A DNA stretch of 64,000 nucleotides from Microplitis mediator (GCF_029852145.1 NC_079975.1:22883364-22947363), one strand, 5' to 3'; positions 50,601 through 61,997 are shown, counted from the stretch's first letter. Made by a program: numbers and translations. The notes: generated by a model not told the origin, from the sequence alone.

Positions 50601-51356
50601 AAAACTTGAATTTTAAATTTATCATTTTTTTTTTACTCATACAATTTTCCATAAAATAATCATTTAATTTTTTTACGTAATAAAAAAATTACAGAGTAAT
50701 TTTATCGGAATTTTAATTAAAAAAAAAATTAAGTTCCAACTTGTGTAACTAACAAAACTATTTGACTTGGACTTGACCCAACGGCCTTTTTTCTAAAAAA
50801 TTTAATGCCTTGATTGCCGTATAATTGATAAGGCCATAAAAATATTTACTCTTATTTTTAAATCATCGAATAAAATTTTTATCAGAATCTACAATTTTTC
50901 TCGTATACTAAAAGACTTTCAAGTGATCAAAAAAAATTCTGCTCTATTATTTTTACCCCCAAAATCTTTGTGATCCTGAAGCTGGCAGACAATTGATAAC
51001 TTTTGAATTTTTTTTTCTACTAATTTACAAAAAAAAAAAAAAATCTAAAAAAATGCACATGCAGAAAATTAAAAAATCTATAAGTGCAATTATTTGAAAT
51101 ATTTTTTTTTTTTATTATTTATAGTTCTTAAAAAAATCCAAAGATTTTTAGACGTCGGCCAAATTCAGTATCAAATCTTTAACTTATTTTCAAAAATAAT
51201 TTTCCTCCATAGGTAATACTGGAATTGATAGTATGGTCAATACTTGCCGGAGTGTCAATACTAGCAACAATTATCCTCATCATAGATGATTCCGATGATT
51301 ACAACAATAAAAACCAGACTATAAATAGAAAAAAAAATCCAAACAATAAAAACTAA
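46929..51356 (+). CDS. Small two-TM protein, three exons, unrecognised
   Basis: Assembled by splice sites: 46929-47083 (phase 2), 48746-48917 (phase 0), 51213-51356 (TAA 51354-51356). Product 156 aa. Residues 1-51 are polar and acidic (MSLDSNLDNKCKEFYREEIY start, Ser-rich end). Residues about 72-91 (FLINIIDSLLATILIPFFIW) and 110-133 (VILELIVWSILAGVSILATI start) are two hydrophobic helices with a short cationic loop between. The tail is DDSDDYNN then Asn/Lys-rich. Four Cys lie in or before TM1. No signal peptide, so the polar N-terminus is probably cytosolic with a hairpin topology. Three exons joining in one frame over 4.4 kb with hydrophobic segments is unlikely by chance. Function unknown. 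AATAAA at about 51461 may end the transcript. Confidence 0.68.
47164..47367. repeat. TGATACTGAAGTTAGC-family MITE
   Basis: ATGATACTGAAGTTAGCCGA ... GTTAACTTCAGGAACAT. Flanks (c/t)taataata match at 8 of 9. In intron 1 of the two-TM gene. Confidence 0.8.
47593..47640. repeat. (TA)n microsatellite
   Basis: About 24 uninterrupted units. Confidence 0.97.
47646..48036. repeat. Foldback element with inserted truncated MITE
   Basis: Left GAGAGGGTGGGCAAAATGGA, right the inverse (tatggcccacccttccctta). A TGATACTGAAGTTAGC-family copy (47748-about 47935) interrupts it and lacks a clean right end. Confidence 0.6.
48487..48686. mobile_element. TGATACTGAAGTTAGC-family MITE, reverse orientation, 9-bp target duplication
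   Basis: ATGATCCTGAAGTTAGCAAA ... GCTAACTTCAGTATCAT. taataatta is identical at 48479-48487 and 48687-48695, sharing the first base of the element. Ends 59 bp before exon 2 of the two-TM gene. Confidence 0.85.
49503..50008. repeat. Foldback element, ends CTCCTATAAAAAAAAATTCA
   Basis: Left ctcctataaaaaaaaattca then 'atgggaattcagcctagatt'. The right end is the inverse (aatctaggctggattcccat ... ttttttataggggt). The middle is built of 'cccatatgg'-type words. In intron 2 of the two-TM gene. Confidence 0.8.
50182..50322. repeat. MITE, family CTCTCTAAACATGAATTAG, 141 bp
   Basis: CTCCCTAAACATGAATAAGT ... ATTCATGTTTAGAGAG, TA on both sides (50180-50181, 50323-50324). Nearly a perfect hairpin. Confidence 0.85.
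50971..51173. repeat. TGATACTGAAGTTAGC-family MITE, reverse orientation
   Basis: TGATCCTGAAGCTGGCAGAC ... CCAAATTCAGTATCA. Flanks aatctttg and aatcttta match at 7 of 8. Ends about 40 bp before exon 3 of the two-TM gene. Confidence 0.8.
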
Positions 51357-52143
51357 AATAAAATAAAAAATTTCCAACAATTATTTTTATTTTATTATTT
51401 AAAAAACTTGACTATAAATAACTATCGATCATAAATATCATATTTAAAATTTTTTGTCGCAATAAAATAGTGAGTTAACGATCGATATAATTACCAGTTG
51501 TTTAAATAAAATATATCCTCTTCTATTTATTTTCTACAACGTCGTAATAAAAAAACATACGTAATAGTGAGTCATTTAAAAAATATATAACATTATCGCG
51601 TTAATAATAATCAATATAAAAAAATATATGTTTATAAATAAGTCAAAGATTGAGTGATTGGGCAATAGGTCATTTTATAAATTTCCTGACTAAAATATTT
51701 CTCACGATTGAACAACATGTTGATACAAAATATTTAATTGAGATGTTTGTGTCTATCATATATATATATAGATATAAATTACCATAATCTATGACTTATA
51801 TTAATTTTGCCTTGCGGGCATTTAAATTATGAACCATAATAAATTTTTAGTGATTCCGGTACTTGACTAAAAATTTCCAATTATAAGTTTTTAAAAATAT
51901 TTTTAAAAATATATATATATATGAGACTCAATATTAACTGGTGGTGGTAAATAACGCTGGCAATCTTTGTGTAGTCATTCACAATATAACACGATTCTCG
52001 ATTACATACGTACGTTGTTTCAAGTGACGAAGCATCTTATAGTCGACCAGTTACAATCCGGACATTATATTAGCGACATATATTTTTTAATACACGTTAT
52101 ACTAGTAGTTTTTTTTTTTTTGCAAATTTAATAATCAATTAAA
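51357..52143. other. Intergenic and 5' region of the 52-kb gene
   Basis: AT-rich, no repeat family recognised. Possible polyadenylation signal of the upstream gene at about 51461. No consensus TATA box chosen for the 52-kb gene. Confidence 0.4.
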
Positions 52144-55100
52144 ATGACAAATATTGAATATAAATATATGATAAATATTTATTTAGTAATTAGTATCTGG
52201 TTAACGGGAATTTTGTCAGTGAGATCGCAAACAGTTTGGCTAGATGTAGATACGGGTAAAATAGTGGGTGTATCTAAAAGTCAATCTAATCAGCAAGTGG
52301 GTAATTATGGTCAAGTGAATTATAATGGTAATAGAAGACCGCAGTATGGTCAAACCAACACACTTTCGACAAATTATCCTGTTAATAATCAGAGAGTTGG
52401 TGTAAATAATTTGAATCCAATGTGGAATTGCAGAAACAGCAGAACGGGTTTCAATGTCAGTTTTCTTTTTGTCTACTAAGGAGGGAAAGGGGTCTGAGAT
52501 ACAAAAGAAAAAGATGAGTGTGAATGTAGCAGACATCAGACAAATTTAAAATTATAAATAGATAAAGTAAATAATTTTTAAAAAATCCACTTATTAATTT
52601 GAAGATTTTTCAAATGCGCATTTTTTAAAATTTTATTTTATTAATTATTTACTCTGTTTATTTATAATTTTAAATTCGTCTGATGTCTGCTACATTCACC
52701 CTCATAAGAAAAAGGATATTTTTTTGATTTTTTTTTTTCAGAGTACTTTCATTATTAAAATTCTCAAAATTTGTGACATTATTAAGCATCATTTCAAGAA
52801 TATTCTGTTAAATTTTCATAAAAAAATATTAAAAAATAAGCCAGTGGCAGTGGGGAGAGACGAGTCACTAAAAAAAGTCTCCATGCCGTAGGCAGGATAA
52901 CTCATGACTACTTCATCTGCAATCAAAAAACCAAAAAGATTTCTTTAGTACATAAGTTTATCTTAGATTTGAACGAATGATTTTTTTTTAATAACTACTT
53001 ATTTTTTAATTAAACAAAAGGAAGAATTTTTGGTAAAAATCAGAGTTTTTTGATTGCACCTTTACCAAAAATTCAAAAATGAATATTTTGTTTATTCCTT
53101 CGTTCAAATCCAAGATAAACTAGTGTACTAAAGAAATCTTTTTGGTTTTTTGATTTCAAATGAGGCAGTAATGAGTTATCCTGCCTTCGGCATGGAGACT
53201 TTTTTTTAGTGACTCGTCTCTCCCCACTACCACTGGCTTATTTTTCAATATTTTTTTATGAAAATTTCACAGAATATTCTTGGAATGATGCTTAATAATG
53301 TCACAAATTTTGAGAATTTTAATAATGGAGGTACTCTGGAAAAAAAATCACAAATATATCCTCTTTTTTTTGTATCTCAGACCAGCTTCCCCCTTTAAAT
53401 AATAAATAAAAGTTAAGTATTGATAATAATAATAATTATTTATTTAGTTTCCTGTAACAAATGAAGTAATGTTCAATACCTTTCCGGAAATTTTACAACA
53501 AGCACAAAGATCTAATTTCCCGAGACAAAATTACCCGAATTATAATCGAAAGCGTCAATATGGACATGGACAGCAAAATCACTACAGATTTGAATTTGCT
53601 GTGCAGAGAAGAAAACGCAGTACTTTAGATCCTGAGTGGGTTTGTACAAATAGTAAAACTGGGGATATGGTAAGTGTGTGAACTCATGTCATTTGCATTC
53701 ATATTTTTTTTTGGGGAGAGATACCGGTATTTGCATTTATTCCTGCTCAATAGATTGAAGTGAAAAACAAAAATTTTTTTCTCTGCCCTAGGTTACATTT
53801 TACAGTAAAAAAAAAAAAAATATTTATCTCAATATTTTGGTGTCCTGTTAATTTTTTGAATTTAAAATCGGCGCCATTTTTCAGGCAGTTTTTAAATGAT
53901 TGATTTAATTAAATTAATGAATTTTCTAGTGCAGTAGGACCTCGTTATAAGACTATTAGTTTTTCTCTCAAACTATCACGATACCTGGTTTATAAAAAAG
54001 ACAGAATGATAGTCTTATAACGAGGTTCAACTGTAATTGGTACTTTTGTTTCTTTATCAGCTTTTTAATTATAACAGGAGTTGTCAGATATTTTCCGCTG
54101 AGTTTTTCTCGTAAATAAAATCTATAACGACAAACTGCAGACTACTCATTGATGCACTATTGTCTAAAGTGCGTTTTAATTTTTGTATGATATTGGTTTG
54201 TTCAAGAGAAAAACTCGGCCAAAGTTCCTGATTACTGTATTAGTGCAACAAAGATAATACTAATCGCCCACTTGAGTGCGAGAGAGAAAAAAATAAAAAC
54301 GCATGATAAGTACAACATATACGATACTAATTAGTAAATAAAACTCTTTTTTCATCTATTAATAGAAATATTTCACTCATTTTTATGCAGATTTTTAAAA
54401 GTTTTTAACGAATGGAAAACCTCAAGATATTTAATTAGAAAAAAATTTGTATTTTGTACTCAAAAAAAATAATTTCTTGGCGTAAAAAATATTTTGCATC
54501 ATAAAATTAAAGACAAAAATTTTCTTAGGACTAAAAAAAATTTTTTTCCGCCTCAAATAATTTTTTCTCGCCCCAAGATAATTTTTGCTTTCAATTTATA
54601 ATCCAAAAAATTTTTTGGTACTAGTAAAAATTTTATTGGAGCGCGTGGAAATTTTTCGCGCCAAAAAATCCTTATTTTCTGTTTACACTAAAATGTAATT
54701 TAGAATGAAGAAAGAAAATTTTATTTCTGTTTTACACTTCAGCCTTCTATGCAACAGTATCTATTACAAAAATATTTCTTATCACATCTGAAGCGCGATT
54801 GGAAAATTAATATCAGTACCATACAAAAAAAAATTGATTCAAATTATAAATTCAATTTATTTTATTCCAATAATAAATCTTTTAAAAAATTTCTATTTGC
54901 GTAAACTAAAGCATTTCAATAAACAAAACCAAAAAAAAATTATTTCTGCAAAATGACAGTATGGTATATCTATAGCTAGTAATTTTATATCAACTAAAAT
55001 TACAAAATATAAAATAACATCGTAATAATAAAAATTATTATTATTGTAATTACAGTTAGTAATTGCCAGTGAGGTCATGACTGATAAATTCCCAGAAAGT

Positions 55101-55811
55101 AATCAAAATACGTTAAATAATCAACGATATCCTAATCAATATGAAAATAATCCCTGGTTAAATGGTCAAAATCAACCAAATCAACCAAACAATCAAATAC
55201 CTCAGCAAAATGTTCCTCAAAATCCACTAAATTGGGGACAAAACAATCAAAATATTCCTCAGAATCCACCAAACTGGGGACAAAACAATCAAGTTTTACC
55301 AACCACTTCAATACCTCAACAAAATATCCCTCAAAATCTACCAAACTGGGGGCAAAACAATCAAGTTTTACCAAGCACTCCAATACCTCAACAAAATATT
55401 CCTCAAAATCTACCAAACTGGGGACAAAACAATCAAATTTTACCAACCACTCCAATACCTCAACAAAATATCCCTCAGAATCCGCCAAACTGGGGACAAA
55501 ATAATCAAAATATTCCTCAAAATCCACCAAACTGGGGGCAAAATAATCAAAACCCCAACAATCCAATCAATCTTCCCCCCATTCAAGCAACACCTGAACC
55601 CACTGACCCACCAGCAATTATTTTAACAACGAAAAAACCATTCCCGAAATTAGAAGATATTGACTGGCTGCAATACATCGAAACAACAACGAAGCCAATA
55701 CCAACAACAACAACAACGACGACTAAAAAACCAGCTTTGAATCCGACGAGTTTAAGCCAAGCGATTGACGGCGAAGGAATTATCATGCCCAGAGGAAATT
55801 TCGAAAAGTAA
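52144..55811 (+). CDS. Secreted Gln/Asn/Pro-repeat protein with duplicated WxCxNSxTG module, three exons
   Basis: Exons 52144-52455, 53448-53669, 55056-55811, all phase 0, 429 aa. Residues 5-29 give a signal peptide (YLVISIWLTGILSVRSQ). An Asn/Gln-rich region follows. Module 1 spans the first intron: W-N-C-R-N-S-R-T-G at 94-102, then NEVM and FPE. Module 2 spans the second intron in the same way: W-V-C-T-N-S-K-T-G at 168-176, then SEVM and FPE. Both are cut by the intron two residues after TG, so the middle exon arose by duplication. A basic RRKRS site lies in between. The last exon carries six copies of NWGQNNQ within a Pro/Gln/Asn repeat, a Thr/Pro run and an acidic end with DWLQYIE. It looks like a structural or mucin-like secreted protein. 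Family not recognised. Confidence 0.85.
52479..53396. repeat. Foldback element, family GGGGTCTGAGATAC, copy 3
   Basis: Left GGGAAAGGGGTCTGAGATAC, right the inverse (gtatctcagaccagcttccc). In intron 1 of the 52-kb gene, ending 51 bp before exon 2. Contains 52514-52705. Confidence 0.85.
52514..52705. mobile_element. MITE of the GAGTGTGAATGTAGC family with 9-bp target duplication, nested
   Basis: ATGAGTGTGAATGTAGCAGA ... GCTACATTCACCCTCAT. aagaaaaag is identical at 52505-52513 and 52706-52714. The host family shows the undisturbed sequence at about 7752. Confidence 0.85.
53932..54033. mobile_element. Pogo-like MITE, 102 bp
   Basis: CAGTAGGACCTCGTTATAAG at the left and CTTATAACGAGGTTCAACTG at the right. 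TA follows the right end; the left flank reads TG. The CAGT-x-x-ACCTCGTTATAA terminus is characteristic of pogo/Tigger-type elements. In intron 2 of the 52-kb gene. Confidence 0.8.
54073..54290. repeat. ~220-bp repeat shared with the core of MITE 17744-18268
   Basis: Aligns with 17900-18133: 'acaggagttgtcagatattt', 'gagaaaaactcggccaaagt' and 'caacaaagataatac' correspond. It lacks the TIRs of the 17-kb element, so it exists independently of that MITE. A further diverged, reversed copy is at about 63305-63450. Confidence 0.7.
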
Positions 55812-56014
55812 ATTAACTAAGACGTCATCAGTCATCACCAGCATTGTCATAAGTCTTATATATTCATATATATATTAAATAAATTACATATGAGTTTATT
55901 TAAACTCTGACTTTCGTCACAGATACGGATAAAAATTATTCGTAAAATAAAAATATTTACAGAGTAATTTAATTGTTAGCATAAATTTAATTATATTGTA
56001 AAAATATTGACTGT

Positions 56015-56020
56015 AATAAA
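56015..56020 (+). terminator. Polyadenylation signal of the 52-kb gene
   Basis: AATAAA about 200 bases after the stop codon. An earlier AATAAA at about 55876 is an alternative. Confidence 0.4.
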
Positions 56021-56483
56021 ATATATATTGAAATGAACAGCCGATTAAATATTTTGTATACTTGTAATTAAGCATTGGACTTATTAATTAAAAAAATAAA
56101 TAATTTGTGAAACTATTTTTTATAAAACTGCTCACTTTTTATTAACTTTATATAAAAATATTAACATATTATTATTATTTATTTATTTCTTTAAATCTTA
56201 ACATTCTCTGGTAGAAATCCTTTCCTGAGGACTCCATATAATAATAATGGTTCAGGTACATTATTATTAATTACTATATCTAATATACTTATATGTAGAA
56301 ATCAATATGATAAAAGGAAGTTTAGATTAATTACGACAACACTAATAAGTGAACATGAACATACATAAAATTGAGAAAGGTAAAAATAATAGGGTATTAA
56401 ATATTCTATAAATAATAAACATTCGTTGACGTAAGATAAAAATAATGATAAATATGGTAAGAAGTGATTGATTATTATTGTTA

Positions 56484-59400
56484 TTAATTACGTTTAGGTT
56501 GACGATTTGGGTTTTCTCGTCCCTCGAAATCAAAACGATCTGCATTCAGTACTCGAGCCGCAAGAATATTCTAATTCAAAATAATTTACATTTATTAATT
56601 ATTATATTTTAATCCATATATAAATATATATATTTATATATAGTATGGTGACAATTATTTTCCTCATTTAGAAATTTATCAGTTTCTTTAAAAAAATAGT
56701 AGATTACACCAAGGGAGGAGAGTAGGACATTCAAACTCGCGTATATAAAGGCCGATTCGAGCTCAAGGCGAAGGTGGCAAACAAGCAGATTAGGACGTTT
56801 TATCTTCTTCTGTGTTTATATGATTTTTCACCAGATATGCACCCGGAAGTTTAAATTTCTTGCTTGAGGGAAGAATGCATGCGCTAATTTTTAATGATCC
56901 GGAAGTTAGTAGACAATTAACAATTTTTGGATTTTTTTTTCAACAATTCAATCACAAAAAAAAAAAATTTACAATTTTCTTAGCGGGAAGTTAAAAAAAT
57001 ATGCACATGTAAAAAATTAAAAAAGCGATAAGTGCAATTTTTTAAAAATAATATATCATTTAAAAAAACATCCAAAAATTATTAGACGTCGGCTAAATTC
57101 AGTATCATCTAACAATTGGGAGTTTAACAAAATTTTTTAAATAAATTTTCGACTATGAATTCAACTTTTAGCTTACAATAATAAAAAAATTCCAGAGTAA
57201 ATAGACTAATAAAATTCGTTATAAAAATTTTGACTTTTACTGAGCTTTGAAATTAGAGAGTCGTCTACTTAAGCGACGTTCAAAAGTTAATAATCAATTT
57301 TAAAAAAATATTTATGGATTTTTCACAGAGCTAATGATCAATCCCAATGAGTGTGAACGTAGCAGATATCAGACAAATTTGAAATTATCAATAAATAGAG
57401 AAACTAATTGATAAAATAAAATTTAAAAAAAATGCGCATTTAAAAAATTTTTAAATTAACAAGTGCATTTTTTTTAAATTTTATTTTTTTTAATTATTTA
57501 CTCAGTTTATTTATAATTATAAATTTGTCTGACGTCTGATACATTCACACTCATCAATCTCAGGAGCTGAGAATTTTTTTAAAAATACATTTTTTTTATG
57601 GTACAAAGAAAAAAGCTGAATATTGTTATAAAAAAAAAAATAATAATAATAATTTAAATTTAAGGTAAAAGTCCTTATACCCGCTCAGTACCATTAGTCG
57701 CTCACTTTAACTATTTAAGGCGTTTGTTTATAATTTTTATAAAAAAAAATTACAACTAAAAATATTATTATTGATAAATAATTATTTGTGGATCTAAATA
57801 TATCAAAATATGATGTAGCAAATTATTTAATAATAGATTATAAATTTAAATTAAGTGACTGTTTTCAAAATCGCGCTCAGCCGGGCATTTTTTACTTTAA
57901 CATTCATTCGTTAGATTAAATTTAGGGTACGTCAAATTTTTTTCGAATTGTTATAACTATATCTTATTAAATACATTTTTAAAATTCATGAAATTTTATA
58001 TTATGAAAGAATAAAGTAGTAAAATTTATAAATTATTTGTCCAAATCAATAAACTTATCATAGTTTAATTGATATTGTCTTTGAGCGACTATAGGGCCAT
58101 GTGTTGGTCGAGTAATGGTACATCACAACTTTTAGTGAGCGACTCTGGGTACAAAGGAGCTTATTTAAAAAATTAATAATAATTAATTATCAAGATTATT
58201 CTTCAAACTTAAATTTTATTCTAATACTCGAAACTTCAAAAAATAACTATAAAAAAAATATGATTTTTCATTTTATTCATTAATTTATACTGAGTGATTT
58301 AATCTCACTCCAATGAAAAGTGAGCGGGTATAGGGGCTTTTACTCTGGTAGAAAAAAAAATAAAATACTGAAACTTGATCTCAATGCCTTGAGAAAATTT
58401 TATAAATTTTCCTCAAACAAATTTCCTTAAAAATTTTAAACTTCTCAGAATTATTGCGCTTGAAATTGAAAAATTTTCTTCAATATTAATAATAAAATAA
58501 AATATATTTTATATTAAAACTGATAAACTTTGACGATAAGGAAAATAATCATCTCTCTACTATATGAATAAATATGTAAATAATAATTATTATATACTCA
58601 CAGCAAGATTATCAGTGTTCGGAATATCCCGATGCGGACCAGCAGCTGGTGGCGGCAACGCCGGTGCTAACCCAGTAGTCCCGATATCCAAGGTCGGATC
58701 TTGCCGCAGAACTTCTCTGCGTGCATCTTCTTCGACCTTCCTAACGGTCTCTGCATTCAAACGCTGATTATCAGTCCACAAAGGACATCTAGCAAACAAA
58801 CACAATTAAGCAATTAAAAAAAACATTAATTATTAAATAATTAAACAAATATTTTTATCAGTTACATAAACTCACTTATTAACTTCATTTGATCCTTGGC
58901 CACGGAAATGATTGTAACTATTCACGGGCTGGTTGCAAATGTAACACATCATAGCACCACATGGACAAGTCATTTTGTTGCATCCTTCTTCTTTGAAAAA
59001 CGCGCGCTTGCATTGATAACAAGTGCGAGTAAGAGCTTGGGTCATTTTTTCCTCAATATATTTACGCGCTTTGTCCTTTTTGTCCTGCTCACCACAACGG
59101 AAAGGAACGTGATTGGGTTCCTTGCACTGAATACAAGACTCTTTCATACATTCAGGATTAAGACACTTGAAGACTTTGTCACCCTCGGGTGGAATTGACG
59201 CAAAATGACAAAATGGACATGACACCAAACCCTCTAATCCAGCGGCCATCACTTCAGCAGCCTGACGTTTTTTTAACAAAATACTGAACTTAGTAGGCGG
59301 GAGTACTTTTTGCAATGTGGAAATACTGAATTCACTTCCGCAGTTAAGGAAACAGGGCACGTGTGTCTCTCCGTCACCAAGACGTGAGTCTGTTCCATTG

Positions 59401-61997
59401 ACGACACACGAGTTACAAAAAACATGAGCGTTATCGCATGTTGAACATTTTGAAGGCATGCATTCATCATCATAACAGCACTGACAGGTCCAAAGACTGC
59501 CAGCAGTCTTCAGTGAATTGAACTCTTCCTCTTCTCTTTTACGGGCAGTCTCCATGTGCATGCGTATCTCATCTTGATGACGTACGAATGCCATTTCTTG
59601 AAGCATCGGAATATTTTCCGTTGGTATCTCACTGGGACACCGCGGTTTCATTATAAAATCAGTTATAGCCCGAAGACTCTTAGCTGTCAAACTCATATTA
59701 TATTTGCAATCGCGATATAATTTATTAATCGTAGTAACTCTTACCCGACTGAATTCGTTCTTCAAAAATTCAACGACAATCAGATTAAATTCGCACTTTC
59801 GATTGTCATTTTCAAAGTGCGAAAACGGATTTGGAAATAGAGTTAGGAAATGTTCGACGTTAAAGTTTTTGGTGTAACGCTGCTGCTCTTCGGTTATTTT
59901 TATTTTGGCTAAATATTGTTCCCGTGTTGGATAATCTGACGTTTTTAATTTATCATCAACGAACGCCTTGACGTCATTTTCATTTTTAAATTTTTCAGCA
60001 GAACTGCGCAGATAGTGAGGGTCCGCATTGGGAAATATTCCAGTGAGATATTCGTAGGTTTCATCGACATTTTGAGTTGCGCCGACAGCATTATTGGCCG
60101 CAGTTTCGATCATAAAATTATTTGGAGTGACGTCTATTATCCACGAGGCTTCATTTTGCAAAATTCTCTCGACGATATTTCCAAATTGAATGTCGTGGCT
60201 CATACCAGGGCTCCAATCAGCCGGACAATATGTTTTTATATACTCGCGATCGATATCAGGAAACATGGCCCGTAGTTTCTGATAAATTTCTTCGCAGACT
60301 TTGTTGGCTGACGTACTCGGCTGGACCATCGGGTCATTTGCTTGAGGCTGCAATCCCTGTTGCGGTTGCAAATGCGCTGGAAAATATTTCCGCGGTGGCA
60401 ACGGCGGCAACATATTGACATCTAATTGATTAACATGCCCATGATCAACAACAATCTCTCTAATCCGTTCATTTCTATCCCGTACACTATTAAGCTCAGC
60501 GGTCTTGACTTCAATATTTTGTAATTGTTCACGTCGCTGAGCCAAATTTTCCTTTACTTGTTTTAAATTTTCGTAGTAATCCACCTGATCTTTTATCCGA
60601 CACGTGCTCATTTTTTTACCCGCAATAGGAGCTCGTTTATCCACAACAGCAATCAGCTTATCAATATTTGAATTTGAATTTGAATTTGAAGAACCTGCAG
60701 TAGAACCAGCTACTGAATTTGACGGTATCTTTATTCTAACCGACGTATGACCAGTTTGGACAACTGAATTCCCGACGGGAGAATATTTCGATGATACTTT
60801 AGGATAATTGTAGGCATTGCTGGTGACGGTAGCAGTTGGAACAGAACATGGTTTAGCTACAGTCGTAATTTGTAAATGACCATGAGTTCTTTCGGTTGTT
60901 TTAGTTAAATTCTGGGCATCAGCTCTGCTCATTATATTTCCTACTGCTAATCTATTTGTTGCTCGAGGTATTTGGGGATTAGATCTACTTGGTATTGTGT
61001 TCAATATATTTGTTACACTGTGAGTTACGCTGTTAGTTACAGGCAACATAACTTCAGCTTTATTTTGTTTACTTGACGTCTTATCTCTTTGTCTTGTACC
61101 GTCTGACTCATCGATAATCTCAGCAGAATTATGATCCCGTCCCGATAAAAAGACATTTTCATAGACGTGATTTGCATTAACATATTTTTGGATGTATATA
61201 TTTTTAGGTTTGTTTAATTTATCATCATTTTTATTCATTTCACGTGGCGGCAAACGTAACGGAGATTTTTGAAGATTATTAATATCAATAATTGGATTTC
61301 TTACCATAAAACCAGACGGGATTTGCGATGACGGCAGTGGATTTTCGCGTGATTTCTTCATGTCAACTGAGCAAATGTCTCCGTCATTACCACGTTTTTG
61401 TCCCGTTTTTCTGTTGTCATCAGGACTGATGTGGTTCTGATTATTAGCTGGCAGTAAATCTTGAAGACTTAATTTATTGTTGCCGGTTTTTAAATTATTT
61501 TCAATGGCGGCAACAATCGAGCTGTGGTTTATTTGCTCGACTAATTTATTTATTGACAGCAAGATGTTATCAGCTAGAGTACTAATTTCCTCGGGTGTCA
61601 GAGTTACTGATTTCAGTGAATCTGTGTGACCATTCTCTACAAAATCGAAATGACGACTGCATCCAGGCTGAGGACTTGCTGGCACTGGATATTCTGGTGA
61701 GTTTCGCCCCTCCCAATTTTCGTTGTCATCCATATTATTGTTTGGGTCGTTATTATTTTCTTCGTACATATCGGACAGATCGTTATCTTCATCGGTGTTA
61801 TTGCAATCTGAAGATAATGAATTTGAATTACAATCAGAATTATAATCATCGCTGTAACTTCTGTAGGAGTCGTGCTCTAGCATATTAAGTGGATCGTCGT
61901 CAGATATAACAGATGAAGAATTGCTGATATTTGAATTATCGTCAGCATCTGAATCACTTTTTTGTGATTGAGATGAACTGTAGTCATCACTATCCAT
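56484..61997 (-). CDS. RNF216: RBR-type E3 ubiquitin ligase RNF216 (TRIAD3-like), three coding exons
   Basis: RING-between-RING ubiquitin ligase. Coding exons on the minus strand: 61997-58876, 58788-58602, 56570-56484 (TAA 56486-56484), 1,131 aa. The first exon reads on to NEVNK only when AA joins A of exon 2 (K, then CPLWTDNQRL), which restores the expected post-RING2 sequence. The N-terminal ~130 residues are Ser/Asp/Asn-rich and acidic. Residues near 570-720 hold two helical segments of UBA/CUE look (MFPDIDREYI and IFPNADPHYL). RING1 is about 838-883, the IBR 927-968 and RING2 993-1020. In RING2, EEGCNKMTCPCG supplies the likely catalytic Cys, about 1006. An HFRGQG motif follows, as in RNF216. 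The 2-kb intron between exons 2 and 3 holds three transposon copies. In mammals this ligase acts on innate-immune and autophagy adaptors; the insect role is not settled by sequence. Longer than the ~870-aa human protein because of its N-terminus. Confidence 0.93.
56893..57108. repeat. TGATACTGAAGTTAGC-family MITE, reverse orientation
   Basis: ATGATCCGGAAGTTAGTAGA ... CTAAATTCAGTATCAT. Flanks only partly match. In the last intron of RNF216. Confidence 0.75.
57347..57554. repeat. MITE of the GAGTGTGAATGTAGC family
   Basis: ATGAGTGTGAACGTAGCAGA ... GATACATTCACACTCAT. Flanking caatccca and caatctca match at 7 of 8. Confidence 0.8.
57666..58343. repeat. Foldback element, ends TAAAAGTCCTTATACCCGCT
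   Basis: Right end is the inverse (gagcgggtataggggctttt). Inner words 'tagtcgctcac' and 'gagcgactatag' form a second inverted pair. In the last intron of RNF216. Confidence 0.75.

Noticed and set aside
55132..55786. Minus-strand frames opposite the 52-kb gene
   Set aside because: Antisense reading of the NWGQNNQ and Thr repeats; the plus strand has matching splice sites and a signal peptide.
59273..61888. Several 60-100 codon frames overlapping RNF216
   Set aside because: Shadows of the 1,040-codon exon; the RBR zinc ligands are only on the minus-strand frame.
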